Shown here: positions 40,716-48,416 of the stretch, piece after piece
Position numbering within the stretch: position 1 is the first letter of the stretch
How the letters are laid out: every line of letters starts with the position of its first letter
NCBI GenBank assembly: GCA_021769035.1
Contig: JAETTP010000008.1
Coordinates: 1-58,673, forward strand
From: Bacillota bacterium
GTDB lineage: Bacteria; Bacillota; Dehalobacteriia; UBA4068; UBA4997
DNA length: 58,673 nucleotides
Direction of reading: 5' to 3'
The notes under the pieces: generated by a model
Seen by the model: the letters and a program-made list of their open reading frames with translations, nothing else
The model's database searches: none
What the model was told of the DNA's origin: nothing
Translations under genes and position numbers: made by a program

Positions 40716-42227
40716 TTAAAAGGGCGGCAGGTCAAAATCAAAGTCCTCGTCCGGCGGGCTCTGTGCCGGCGGTTCCGGGCCAAAGGGCGGCTGCGTGCTG
40801 TTATGTTGCGGCTCCGGCCCAAAGGGCGCTTCCGGCGGAAAGGCCGGCGCGCCAAAGCCGGCCGGGTCCTCGTCCACAAAATCCTCCACCATATCCGCAA
40901 AGCGGGTGTACTGGCGGAAGAAGAGCAGCTCGTCATTGCCGGTGGGGCCGTTGCGGTTTTTGGCCACAATAATCTCCACCACCTGCCCGTTGATTTGCGG
41001 GTTGCCCTCGCCGTCCTCGTCGTCGCCACCCACGTTGCGTTTGTTGTTGATGAAGATAACCACGTCGGCGTCCTGCTCAATGGCGCCGGATTCCCGCAGG
41101 TGAGAGAGCAGGGGCGCGCCGTCCTTGTTTTGCTCCGAGGTGCGGGCCAGCTGCGAGAGGGCCAGCACCGGCACCTCCAGCTCCTTGGCCAGCGCTTTCA
41201 GGGAGCGGGAAATTTCCGCCACCTCCAGCTGCCGGCTTTCCGTAGGCCGGGCGGAGCGCATCAGCTGCAAGTAATCCACCACGATTAAATCCAGCCCGTG
41301 CTCGGATTTGATCCGGCGGCATTTGGCGCGCATTTCCGGTATGGTTATGCCGGAGGAGTCGTCGAAGAACAGCTTTTTGTTCTGAAAGCGTTTCAGCTGG
41401 TCTTGCAACAAGGCTTTTTCCTTGGCGTTTAGCATGCCGCTGCGCCATTTGCGCTGGTCGATCCGGGCAAAGCTGCACAGGGTACGCTGGGCCAGTTGGC
41501 CGCTGGGCATTTCCAGGCTGAACACCACGGCGGAAAGGCCCTTGTCCATCGCGGCGGAGGCGGCGATGTTCACCGCCATAGAGGTTTTGCCGCAGCCGGG
41601 CCGGGCCGCCAGGATGATTAAATCGCCTTTTTGCAGGCCGGAAAGGTACTTGTCCAAATCCCGAAATGTGGGCACGCCGGTGATGCCGTCGTGGGCTTTG
41701 ATGTCATCCAGCTTGTTAAATTCCTTTTCCATAACGTCGGCCGCAACCTGCACGCCGGCGCCCAGGCGTTGCTCGCCCACCTTGTCCACCACCGCGGCGG
41801 CGTCGCCCAGCAGCTCCAGGGCGTTTTTGTGGCCCTGATAGCCGTCGTCAACCACCTTTTGGGCAGCTTCAATCAGCTGGCGTTGGGCAGCTTTGTCCGC
41901 CACCAGCTTGCTGTAATATTCTGCATTACGCATGCTGGGCACCTCGCCGGTGAGGGTGGCCAGATATTCCGGCCCGCCCACCAGCTCCAGCTGGCCCTGC
42001 TTAGCAAGCCTTTCCGTCACCGATACTATATCGCAGACATAACCGCTGCTGTTCAAATCCAGCATAGCCTGGAAAATGGTCTGGTTTTCCTTTTTGTAAA
42101 AATCTCCGGCCCGCACAAACTCCATAGCGCTGAAAATGGCGTTTTCGTTCAGCAGGCACGCGCCCAGCACGGCCTTTTCGGCCTGCATACTTTGCGGGGG
42201 AACTCTGCCGTTTTGCAATGTGTTCAC
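40716..42227 (-). CDS. dnaB: replicative DNA helicase DnaB with SSB-like acidic tail
   Basis: 503 residues. N-terminal DnaG-interacting domain (PPQSMQAEKAVLGACLLNENAI), linker, and RecA-like helicase domain with Walker A ARPGCGKT (208-215), VVDYLQLM and the loop SQLARTSEQNKDGAPLLSHLRESGAIEQDADVV. Usual DnaB ends about 445; here residues 443-503 form an extra Pro/Gly-rich linker with a repeated (A/P)PFGPEP unit and a final acidic-hydrophobic DEDFDFDLPPF. That end resembles the C-terminal tip of SSB (DDDIPF type). Ring helicase of the replication fork. Gene order rplI-dnaB is common in Bacillota. Confidence 0.95.
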   Translation of the reverse strand: MNTLQNGRVPPQSMQAEKAVLGACLLNENAIFSAMEFVRAGDFYKKENQTIFQAMLDLNSSGYVCDIVSVTERLAKQGQLELVGGPEYLATLTGEVPSMRNAEYYSKLVADKAAQRQLIEAAQKVVDDGYQGHKNALELLGDAAAVVDKVGEQRLGAGVQVAADVMEKEFNKLDDIKAHDGITGVPTFRDLDKYLSGLQKGDLIILAARPGCGKTSMAVNIAASAAMDKGLSAVVFSLEMPSGQLAQRTLCSFARIDQRKWRSGMLNAKEKALLQDQLKRFQNKKLFFDDSSGITIPEMRAKCRRIKSEHGLDLIVVDYLQLMRSARPTESRQLEVAEISRSLKALAKELEVPVLALSQLARTSEQNKDGAPLLSHLRESGAIEQDADVVIFINNKRNVGGDDEDGEGNPQINGQVVEIIVAKNRNGPTGNDELLFFRQYTRFADMVEDFVDEDPAGFGAPAFPPEAPFGPEPQHNSTQPPFGPEPPAQSPPDEDFDFDLPPF

Positions 42228-42241
42228 CTCAAATGAGCAGT

Positions 42242-42691
42242 TTAAAGAGCGATGATGCTCAGCTTAACTTTTTGGTGCACCTCGGTGTGCAGCTTCAGCA
42301 GGGCTTCCGCCGGGCCCAGGTTTTTGATAGGCTCCTTGATTTCCACCTTGCGTTTGTCCAGCTCCTGCCCAACCTGGGCGGAGATAGCCTCCGCCACCTC
42401 CTTGTTGGTGACGGAGCCAAACAGGCGGCCGCCCTCGCCGGTTTTCACCTTGATTTCCACCGTCATACCAGCGATTTTGGCCGCCAGGGCTTTGGCCTCG
42501 GCCAGGTCGGCGGCGGCTTTTTCGGCCTGCTTTTTCTTCTGCGCCTCCAGGTGCTTCAGATTTTGCGGCGTGGCCTCCAGGGCCAGCTTTTTATTCAACA
42601 GAAAATTGCGGGCGTAGCCGTCGGCCACCTCTTTAATATCGCCGGCCTTGCCCTGCGATTTTACATCTTGCAATAAAATAACTTTCATCAA
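42242..42691 (-). CDS. rplI: 50S ribosomal protein L9
   Basis: 149 residues, canonical: [37 protein letters not shown]-terminal domain, long central helix rich in Lys and Ala, and C-terminal domain with [16 protein letters not shown]. Binds 23S rRNA. AAGGAGTG precedes the ATG. A possible promoter (TTGCTA at 42745-42740 and TATAAT at 42724-42719, 15-base gap) lies in the 57-base spacer upstream. gdpP, which often sits between the DUF2232 gene and rplI, is not there. Confidence 0.97.
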   Translation of the reverse strand: MMKVILLQDVKSQGKAGDIKEVADGYARNFLLNKKLALEATPQNLKHLEAQKKKQAEKAAADLAEAKALAAKIAGMTVEIKVKTGEGGRLFGSVTNKEVAEAISAQVGQELDKRKVEIKEPIKNLGPAEALLKLHTEVHQKVKLSIIAL

Positions 42692-42748
42692 AAATCACTC
42701 CTTAGCGTGGTATTATATATTATATAGTAAGAATTGGTTTAGCAAAAA

Positions 42749-43780
42749 TTAGGATTGTGGCTGCCGCCGGCGCAGCAGTATTTTGCGAATATCCCAAACG
42801 CTGTCGGTCAGGCCCAGCAAAAGCAGCATTGGGCCGGCCACGCTGAATGCGCCGATGGCCATAAACACCAGCAGCCAAATCAGCCAGGGCATTTGCCAAA
42901 ATTCGGCCAACCAGTAGAACATCGCCAGCCCGGCCAACATCAGCAAGGGCTGATAAATATACATTATGTTGTTGTAAAGCGCCTGGCACCAAGCCAGCTC
43001 GGTCTGGTGGTAAACTACAAAGGCCAGCAGGGCGGCAATCAGCCCCCAAAGGGTGTACCACGGCAAGCGCCATTCCTTAAAACGGGGCAGGCGGGCCAGC
43101 GGATAGCCCAGGCGGCGGAAGATGTAGCCGGTGACGGCGTAGGAAATGCCGGCCTCCAGCATAGCAATGAAAATCATACTGGAGGGGAGCATAGAGGTCA
43201 GATACTCTTTCAGCCAGGCGCTGAACTCCGCAGTGGTCATATTGCCTTGCAGCTGTTGCAGCTGGCCGCTGTTCTGCATGGTGGCAATATAGAAATCGAC
43301 GAACTCATCAATCTGGCGCAGCAAATCGTCAAATTGCAGGCCGGCTAGCCAGGTGGAAAACAGGATCATTAAAACCATTGAAACGGCGGCGATGAACACG
43401 CCGGCAATCACCGAGGCCCAAGGGTTCAGCTCCTTGCGGGCGGCCCAGCCATACCAAAAGCCTACGCCGCCCATATTCAGCAGCATAAACAGCGCGCTCA
43501 GCGGCCCGATGAAGATGGAAAGCAGCACCGCGGTGAGGGCGGTGCCCAGCAAACCGAAGCCGGGGCCAAAGCGGCGCACCAGCAGGGCCAGCGGCACAGG
43601 CCAGAGGAAAAGGGCAATCAGCCAAACCAGCGGCAGGTAATTGGCGGAAAGGCCAAAGATAACGGCCACTGCCACCAGCATTGCGCCCTCCGCCACCCGG
43701 CGGGCCGGGCTGGGGTTGGGTTCAAAAAGCGGCCGCGGCGAGGGACGGTTATTTTGATTCTCATTTTTCATTTCAAACAA
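42749..43780 (-). CDS. DUF2232 (YybS-like) membrane protein
   Basis: 343 residues, about eight membrane helices. N-terminal 30 residues are Pro/Asn-rich and polar (NQNNRPSPRPLFEPNPSPARR), then an ECF-transporter-S-like hydrophobic core starting EGAMLVAVAVIFGLSANYLPL; the second half holds PLARLPRFKEWRLPWYTLWGLIAALL, typical of DUF2232. Function unknown; the gene is widely linked with rplI and dnaB. A TTG start at 43780 is 5 bases after GAGGTG; the ATG at 43771 is a fallback. First gene of the replication operon. Confidence 0.85.
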   Translation of the reverse strand: MFEMKNENQNNRPSPRPLFEPNPSPARRVAEGAMLVAVAVIFGLSANYLPLVWLIALFLWPVPLALLVRRFGPGFGLLGTALTAVLLSIFIGPLSALFMLLNMGGVGFWYGWAARKELNPWASVIAGVFIAAVSMVLMILFSTWLAGLQFDDLLRQIDEFVDFYIATMQNSGQLQQLQGNMTTAEFSAWLKEYLTSMLPSSMIFIAMLEAGISYAVTGYIFRRLGYPLARLPRFKEWRLPWYTLWGLIAALLAFVVYHQTELAWCQALYNNIMYIYQPLLMLAGLAMFYWLAEFWQMPWLIWLLVFMAIGAFSVAGPMLLLLGLTDSVWDIRKILLRRRQPQS

Positions 43781-43930
43781 TTTGGCACCTCAAATAAATA
43801 TATAAGCTGTTATAATATTACTAAATTTTTATTAAATTAATATTAATTGTCCGCTAACCTAACTTAATTCTAGCTAAACGGCTTTTTTTCCTGCCATATG
43901 CAGAAAAATCTTCAATAACAGAAACAGTAA

Positions 43931-43974
43931 CAGAAGCGGCTGCCTGTGGGAGTGAACCAGGGCAGCCGCTTCTG
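43931..43974. other. strong stem-loop in the intergenic region
   Basis: CAGAAGCGGCTGCC (43931-43944) is perfectly complementary to GGCAGCCGCTTCTG (43961-43974), with a 16-base loop that itself contains TGG/CCA. Neither strand has a proper T-run after it, so it is more likely an RNA structural element than a terminator. Confidence 0.65.
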
Positions 43975-44036
43975 CAAAAAATTACAAAACTGAAAGGGAT
44001 GTTGAAAATATAAAAAATAAAGGAAAAGAAATAAAA

Positions 44037-44117
44037 ATGAAGAAATGGTTTTATGTTAAAAGTAACTGCTTCAAAAGCTTGGTTACTTGTTGTTGTTTTA
44101 TCTGTTTATTATTATAA
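44037..44117 (+). CDS. possible 26-residue hydrophobic peptide
   Basis: ATG at 44037 opens a 26-codon frame: basic N terminus (MKKWFYVKSN) and a Cys-rich hydrophobic end (CCCFICLLL). AAGGA lies about 14 bases upstream, rather far. Short basic-hydrophobic peptides of this shape include type I toxins and small membrane regulators, but the frame may be chance. Confidence 0.2.
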   Translation: MKKWFYVKSNCFKSLVTCCCFICLLL

Positions 44118-44177
44118 ACGGCTTTTCTAAATTTTACCTGTAGATAATTTGAACTTTAGCTGAATTTTTAGCGAAGC

Positions 44178-44219
44178 AACAATGCGCCGCCGTTCTCGTT
44201 GAAAACGGCGGTGATTGTT
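44178..44219. other. stem-loop upstream of the TRIC gene
   Basis: Outer arms AACAAT (44178-44183)/ATTGTT (44214-44219) and inner arms CCGCCGTT (44187-44194)/AACGGCGG (44204-44211) with a 9-base loop. It lies just before the TRIC promoter and might be a terminator for a short upstream transcript, although only a loose T-rich stretch (GGATATTTTAG) follows. Confidence 0.5.
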
Positions 44220-44250
44220 AGGATATTTTAGCCAGCCTGAAAATTGGGGC

Positions 44251-44279
44251 TGTACATTTGCCTAATTTTCTTGTAAAAT
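44251..44279 (+). promoter_or_regulatory. probable promoter of the TRIC channel gene
   Basis: TGTACA (44251-44256), 17-base spacer, TAAAAT (44274-44279), 29 bases before the TTG start. The -35 is weak (four of six consensus bases). Confidence 0.5.
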
Positions 44280-44308
44280 AGAAGCGGTGCAAGTAAGGAG
44301 GGAGCGTT

Positions 44309-44971
44309 TTGCTGGCAAGCATTATTTTTGTGGCCGAGGCGATTGGGATTATCGCTTTTGCGGTTTCCGGGGCGATGTTGGCGGCCGAGAAAAATCTGGA
44401 TATTTTTGGGATTCTGGTGTTGGGGATTGTCACCGCTTTTGGCGGCGGCGTTATTCGGGATTTGCTGCTGGGCATTAATCCGCCGGCCATGTTCAGCAGC
44501 TATGTTTTTTTGCTGTTGGCGGTGCTGGCCAGCTGCGCGGTTTTTGGCGTTTATCGGCTGCTGGCGGTGGCCGGGGACCAGCTGCCGGCCGGCCTGCTGC
44601 GCTTTGATTACCACGGGCTGGTGAATTTTTTTGACGCGATTGGTTTGGGCGTTTTCAGCGTGTCCGGCGTTAATGTGGCCCTGGACGGCGGCTTTGCGGA
44701 CAATCCGCTGCTGGCTATCACCGTGGGCGTGCTGACGGGCATTGGCGGCGGCATGGTGCGGGATTTGCTGAACGGGGAAATCCCCTCGGTGCTGCGCAAA
44801 AATGTTTACGCCCTGGCGGCCATTTTGGGCGCAGGCGCGTATTATCTGCTGGCTCATTCGGCACTGCCGGCCTTTGCCAGCGTGCTGCTGGCCTGCTCGC
44901 TCACCATTGGCCTGCGGCTGGCGGCAACCTATTTCCGCTGGCATTTGCCGCGGCCAAACCCTAAGGGGTAA
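44309..44971 (+). CDS. TRIC family trimeric intracellular-type cation channel (YadS/UPF0126)
   Basis: 220 residues from TTG, close behind AAGGAGGGAG. Two UPF0126 repeats with seven helices in all; each repeat has the glycine signature GGG-(V/M)-(I/V)-RDLL (TAFGGGVIRDLL and TGIGGGMVRDLL) that bends the pore helix. Prokaryotic TRIC homologues form trimers that pass potassium or sodium. Monocistronic here. Confidence 0.9.
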   Translation: MLASIIFVAEAIGIIAFAVSGAMLAAEKNLDIFGILVLGIVTAFGGGVIRDLLLGINPPAMFSSYVFLLLAVLASCAVFGVYRLLAVAGDQLPAGLLRFDYHGLVNFFDAIGLGVFSVSGVNVALDGGFADNPLLAITVGVLTGIGGGMVRDLLNGEIPSVLRKNVYALAAILGAGAYYLLAHSALPAFASVLLACSLTIGLRLAATYFRWHLPRPNPKG

Positions 44972-45010
44972 GATTTCACAAAAAACTTGTAAAAATATAC
45001 GCAAAATAAA

Positions 45011-45039
45011 TGGACAACAGCCCAAAAAAATGTTACAAT
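45011..45039 (+). promoter_or_regulatory. promoter of the aromatic amino acid operon
   Basis: TGGACA (45011-45016), 17-base spacer, TACAAT (45034-45039) with an extended -10 TGT. The leader contains a 7-base-pair hairpin TTGCCTT/AAGGCAA (45055-45071) not followed by a T-run. No T-box sequence was seen. Confidence 0.6.
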
Positions 45040-45147
45040 AATATAATATTATATTTGCCTTTTTAAGGCAAGGCTGCTATTTTGCAAGATATTTGCTAAA
45101 GGGCGGTTTATAATAGTTTATAATAATTAAATTAAATGGAGCGGTTT

Positions 45148-46230
45148 ATGAATAAATTAGAAGAAGCCCGCAGCCAAATCAACCGGCTGGATGCGGAGCT
45201 GGCGCGCCTGTTTGAGGAGCGAATGGCGGCGGTGGAGCAGGTGATTGCCTACAAGGCGGAGCATAATTTGCCGATTTTTGACGCTGAGCGGGAGAGGCAG
45301 GTGCTGGAAAAAAATTTGGGATTGCTGCAAAATGAGCAGTTACAGCCTTATTTTCGCCAGTTTTTGCAGGGTTTTATGGATATAAGCAAGGATTACCAGC
45401 GGGCCATATTGCAGGGCAACACGGTGGCCTTTGCCGGAGCGGAGGGGGCCTTTGCCTTTCAGGCGGCCAAGGAGCTTTTCCCAACTTATCGCTACCATTC
45501 CTGCGCGGATTTTGAAAGCGTCTTTCAGGAGGTGCTGGCCGGCCGGGCCGCTTTTGGCGTAATCCCCTTTGAAAATTCCTATACCGGCGAGGTGGGCGAG
45601 GTCTTTGACCTGCTGTTTAAGCATAATTGCTATATCCAGGCAATTTGCGATTTGCCGGTGCGCCAAAATCTGCTGGCGTTGCCGGGCGCCAAGCTGGCCG
45701 GCGTGCAAAAGGTTTATTCTCACCCGCAGGCCCTCAGCCAATGCGCCGCTTTTTTGCAGGAATATGCCTTGCAGCCGGTGGCCTACGCCAACACGGCGTT
45801 GGCGGCCCAGTTTGTGGCGGAAAGCCAAAACCCGGCCCTGGCTGCCATTGCCTCGGCGGAGAGCGCGGAGCTTTACGGTTTGCAGGTTTTGGCCGCCAAC
45901 ATCAACAGCAGCAGCCAAAACACCACCCGTTTTATCGTCATCGGCCAAAGCCTGAATCAGGCCGGCAGCCGCTTTAACCTGCTGTTCACCGTCAACCACA
46001 ACGCTGGGCAGCTGGCGCGGGTGATGTCGTTAATTGGGGATATGGGTTTTAATATGGAGAGTATCAAGTCGCGCCCGCTGAAAAGCCTGCCCTGGCAATA
46101 TTACTTTTACGTGGAAATCGAGGGCTGCCTGGCGGACGAGGCGGCGCAGAATTTGCTGCAAAAGCTGAAAAGCAGCTGCCACTCCCTGAAAATATTGGGC
46201 TCTTACGATTTAAAACAGCTTACTAAATAA
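45148..46230 (+). CDS. pheA: bifunctional chorismate mutase / prephenate dehydratase
   Basis: 360 residues from ATG 45148, 6 bases after GGAG; the ATG at 45136 has no site. AroQ-type chorismate mutase (1-85: LEEARSQINRLDAELARLFEERM, ... YKAEHNLPIFDAERE), prephenate dehydratase (about 90-270: FAGAEGAFAFQAAKELFP, VIPFENSYTGEV, catalytic TTRF motif) and a C-terminal ACT domain (about 280-350: NLLFTVNHNAGQLARVMSLIGDMGFNMESIKSRPLK) for phenylalanine feedback. Turns chorismate into phenylpyruvate. First gene of the operon; mutase activity also supplies prephenate to TyrA encoded last. Confidence 0.95.
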   Translation: MNKLEEARSQINRLDAELARLFEERMAAVEQVIAYKAEHNLPIFDAERERQVLEKNLGLLQNEQLQPYFRQFLQGFMDISKDYQRAILQGNTVAFAGAEGAFAFQAAKELFPTYRYHSCADFESVFQEVLAGRAAFGVIPFENSYTGEVGEVFDLLFKHNCYIQAICDLPVRQNLLALPGAKLAGVQKVYSHPQALSQCAAFLQEYALQPVAYANTALAAQFVAESQNPALAAIASAESAELYGLQVLAANINSSSQNTTRFIVIGQSLNQAGSRFNLLFTVNHNAGQLARVMSLIGDMGFNMESIKSRPLKSLPWQYYFYVEIEGCLADEAAQNLLQKLKSSCHSLKILGSYDLKQLTK

Positions 46231-46265
46231 CCAAAATCTACTATTATATAAAGGAGCAAGCGAAA

Positions 46266-47282
46266 ATGAAAATGACCGTTGAAATTCCTGAGCATAAATA
46301 CAATATCCACATCAAAAAGGGTCTGCTGGCCGATGTGCATAATTATGTGGAGCTGAACCGCAAGGTGCTGATTGTCACTGACGATATGATTCCGACAGAA
46401 TATGTGGAAACCCTGCAAAAGCAGTGCCCGGAGTGCTATCTGGCCACGGTACACGCCGGCGAGGCCTCTAAGTGCTTTATTTATCTGCAATTTATCTGGA
46501 ACGCCCTGCTGGAAAACGGCTTTGGCCGTAAGGATTTGCTGATTGCCCTGGGCGGCGGCGTGGTGGGCGACCTCACCAGCTTTGCGGCGGCCACCTATAT
46601 GCGCGGCGTGGATTACATCAATATCCCCACCTCCACTTTGGCCCAGATTGACAGCAGCATTGGCGGCAAAGGGGCCATCAACCTGGGCGATGTGAAGAAT
46701 ATTGTGGGTGCCTTTCACCAGCCGCGGGCGGTGTTTATCGATACCGACCTGCTGCAAACCCTGGACGACCGCAATTTTTACAACGGCCTGGCGGAGGCGG
46801 TTAAGGCCGGCATGATTGGCGACGCCAGCCTGTTTGAGCTGTTTGAGCAAATGCCGGTGGAGCGGGAGGCCATTCAGCAGGATTACATTGAGCAGATTAT
46901 CAGCAAGGCCTTGGCGGTGAAAAAGGCCGTGGTGGAACAGGACGAAAAGGAAACCGGCCTGCGCCAAATCCTCAACTTTGGTCACACCGTGGGCCACGCC
47001 ATTGAAAGCGCCGGCGAGCTGGAGGGCCTGCTGCACGGCGAGGCCATTGCCGTTGGCATGTTGCAGGTGACGGAGGATGCGGCTATCCGGGAGAGGCTGG
47101 CCGCGGTGCTGAGCAAGCTTAATCTGCCGACCAGCCACAGCTACGCGCCGGAGCAGCTTTTGGAGATTATCAGCCACGATAAGAAAACCAGCGGCAACAA
47201 AATCAACCTGATTCAGGTGAAGCAAATTGGCAAGGCGGAAATTGTCAAGCTGCCGCTGGAAGCCATTAAAAAATATCTGTAA
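46266..47282 (+). CDS. aroB: 3-dehydroquinate synthase
   Basis: 338 residues. NAD+ and metal dependent enzyme of shikimate step 2. Motifs: GGGVVGDLTSFAAATYMRGVDYINIPTSTLAQIDSSIGGKGAINL, GLAEAVKAGMIGD, NFGHTVGHAIE and LLHGEAIAVGM, giving the metal ligands Glu, His, His. AAGGAG lies 9 bases before the ATG. Follows pheA by 35 bases. Confidence 0.97.
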   Translation: MKMTVEIPEHKYNIHIKKGLLADVHNYVELNRKVLIVTDDMIPTEYVETLQKQCPECYLATVHAGEASKCFIYLQFIWNALLENGFGRKDLLIALGGGVVGDLTSFAAATYMRGVDYINIPTSTLAQIDSSIGGKGAINLGDVKNIVGAFHQPRAVFIDTDLLQTLDDRNFYNGLAEAVKAGMIGDASLFELFEQMPVEREAIQQDYIEQIISKALAVKKAVVEQDEKETGLRQILNFGHTVGHAIESAGELEGLLHGEAIAVGMLQVTEDAAIRERLAAVLSKLNLPTSHSYAPEQLLEIISHDKKTSGNKINLIQVKQIGKAEIVKLPLEAIKKYL

Positions 47283-47297
47283 AAAAAGGAGCGGCCA

Positions 47298-48416
47298 ATG
47301 AAAAGCACCTTTGGTAAAAATTTCACAGTATCGCTTTTTGGCGAAAGCCACGGCCCGGCTATCGGCGTTGTGATTGACGGCCTGCAAGCTGGGCTGCCCC
47401 TGGATTTGGCTTATATCCGCAGCCAGCTGGACAAGCGGCGGGCGGTGGGCGCGCTCTCCACGGCCCGGCAGGAGGCGGACGAGTTTGAGATTGTGAGCGG
47501 CTTTTTCAACGGCCGCACCACCGGCACGCCTCTGTGCCTGCTGATTACCAACCAATCCACCCGCAGCCGGGATTATGAAAAGACCAAAAACCTGTTGCGG
47601 CCCGGCCACGCGGATTACACCGCCTTTGTCAAATATCAGGGCTGGCAGGACTATCGCGGCGGCGGCCATTTTTCCGGCCGCCTGACTGCGCCTTTGGTGG
47701 CGGCGGGGGCCGTTTGCCGACAAATTTTGGCCAGCCACGGCATTGTCATCGGCAGCCATTTGGCAAAATGCGGCGGGGTGGCGGACGCCCCCCTGCCTGA
47801 GGAGCCGGCTGCCCTGCTGAATGCACTGGGGCGGCTGAACGAGCTGGATTTTGCGGTGCTGGACGCCGCCCAGGGCCAGGCGATGCAGCAGGCCATTCTG
47901 GCGGCCAAGGCCCAGGCGGACAGCGTGGGCGGCGTGGTGGAAACCGCGGTTTGCGGCCTGCCGGCCGGCGTGGGGGAGCCGTTTTTCAATTCCGTGGAAA
48001 GCGTGCTGGCTCATTTGCTGTTCAGCGTGCCGGCGGTGAAAGGGGTGGAATTCGGCGCGGGCTTTGCTCTGGCTGATATGCGCGGCTCCCAGGCCAACGA
48101 TCCAATGCGCGTCGACGCGGCCGGTCGTATCTACACCACCAGCAACCGCAACGGCGGTATTAACGGTGGTATCAGCAATGGTATGCCGATTGTGTTCCGC
48201 ACGGCGATTAAGCCCACGCCCTCTATTTATCAGCCGCAGCAGACGGTGGATTTTGCAGCCAAAGCCAATGCGGAGCTGCAAATTCAGGGCCGGCACGACC
48301 CAGCCATTGTGCACCGGGCCAGGGTGGTTATCGACGCGGTGACGGCGATTGGTTTGCTGGATTTATTCTGCGAGGCTTATGGTACAAATTGGCAATTAAA
48401 TAACGAGGAAAATTAA
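47298..48416 (+). CDS. aroC: chorismate synthase
   Basis: 372 residues. FMN-dependent last common step, EPSP to chorismate. Signatures GESHGPAIGVVIDGLQAG, GRTTGTPLCL, RPGHADYTAFVKY, GGGHFSGRLTAPLVAAGAV and NRNGGINGGISNGMPI, all present. The GGGHFSGRLTAPLV block differs from the proteobacterial SSARET form and agrees with clostridial enzymes. AAAAGGAG precedes the ATG. Confidence 0.96.
   Translation: MKSTFGKNFTVSLFGESHGPAIGVVIDGLQAGLPLDLAYIRSQLDKRRAVGALSTARQEADEFEIVSGFFNGRTTGTPLCLLITNQSTRSRDYEKTKNLLRPGHADYTAFVKYQGWQDYRGGGHFSGRLTAPLVAAGAVCRQILASHGIVIGSHLAKCGGVADAPLPEEPAALLNALGRLNELDFAVLDAAQGQAMQQAILAAKAQADSVGGVVETAVCGLPAGVGEPFFNSVESVLAHLLFSVPAVKGVEFGAGFALADMRGSQANDPMRVDAAGRIYTTSNRNGGINGGISNGMPIVFRTAIKPTPSIYQPQQTVDFAAKANAELQIQGRHDPAIVHRARVVIDAVTAIGLLDLFCEAYGTNWQLNNEEN

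Larger units (their letters stand above)
43781..44308. other. 528-base intergenic region between the DUF2232 and TRIC genes
   Basis: AT-rich, without a recognisable conventional gene. It holds a strong 14-base-pair stem-loop (43931-43974), a possible 26-codon ORF (44037-44117), a second stem-loop (44178-44219), the TRIC promoter (44251-44279), and a 12-base direct repeat TAAACGGCTTTT at 43875-43886 and 44115-44126. The TATAATATT-rich stretch near 43801-43830 may hold the DUF2232 promoter on the minus strand but no clear pair of boxes is seen. Confidence 0.6.

Noticed and set aside
43931-43974. the 14-base-pair stem as an intrinsic terminator
   Set aside because: No adequate T-run follows it on either strand and no gene ends next to it.
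46203-48314. 703-codon open frame antisense to aroB and aroC
   Set aside because: Antisense shadow: no ribosome site, low-complexity His/Gln/Arg composition, and both plus-strand genes are certain.
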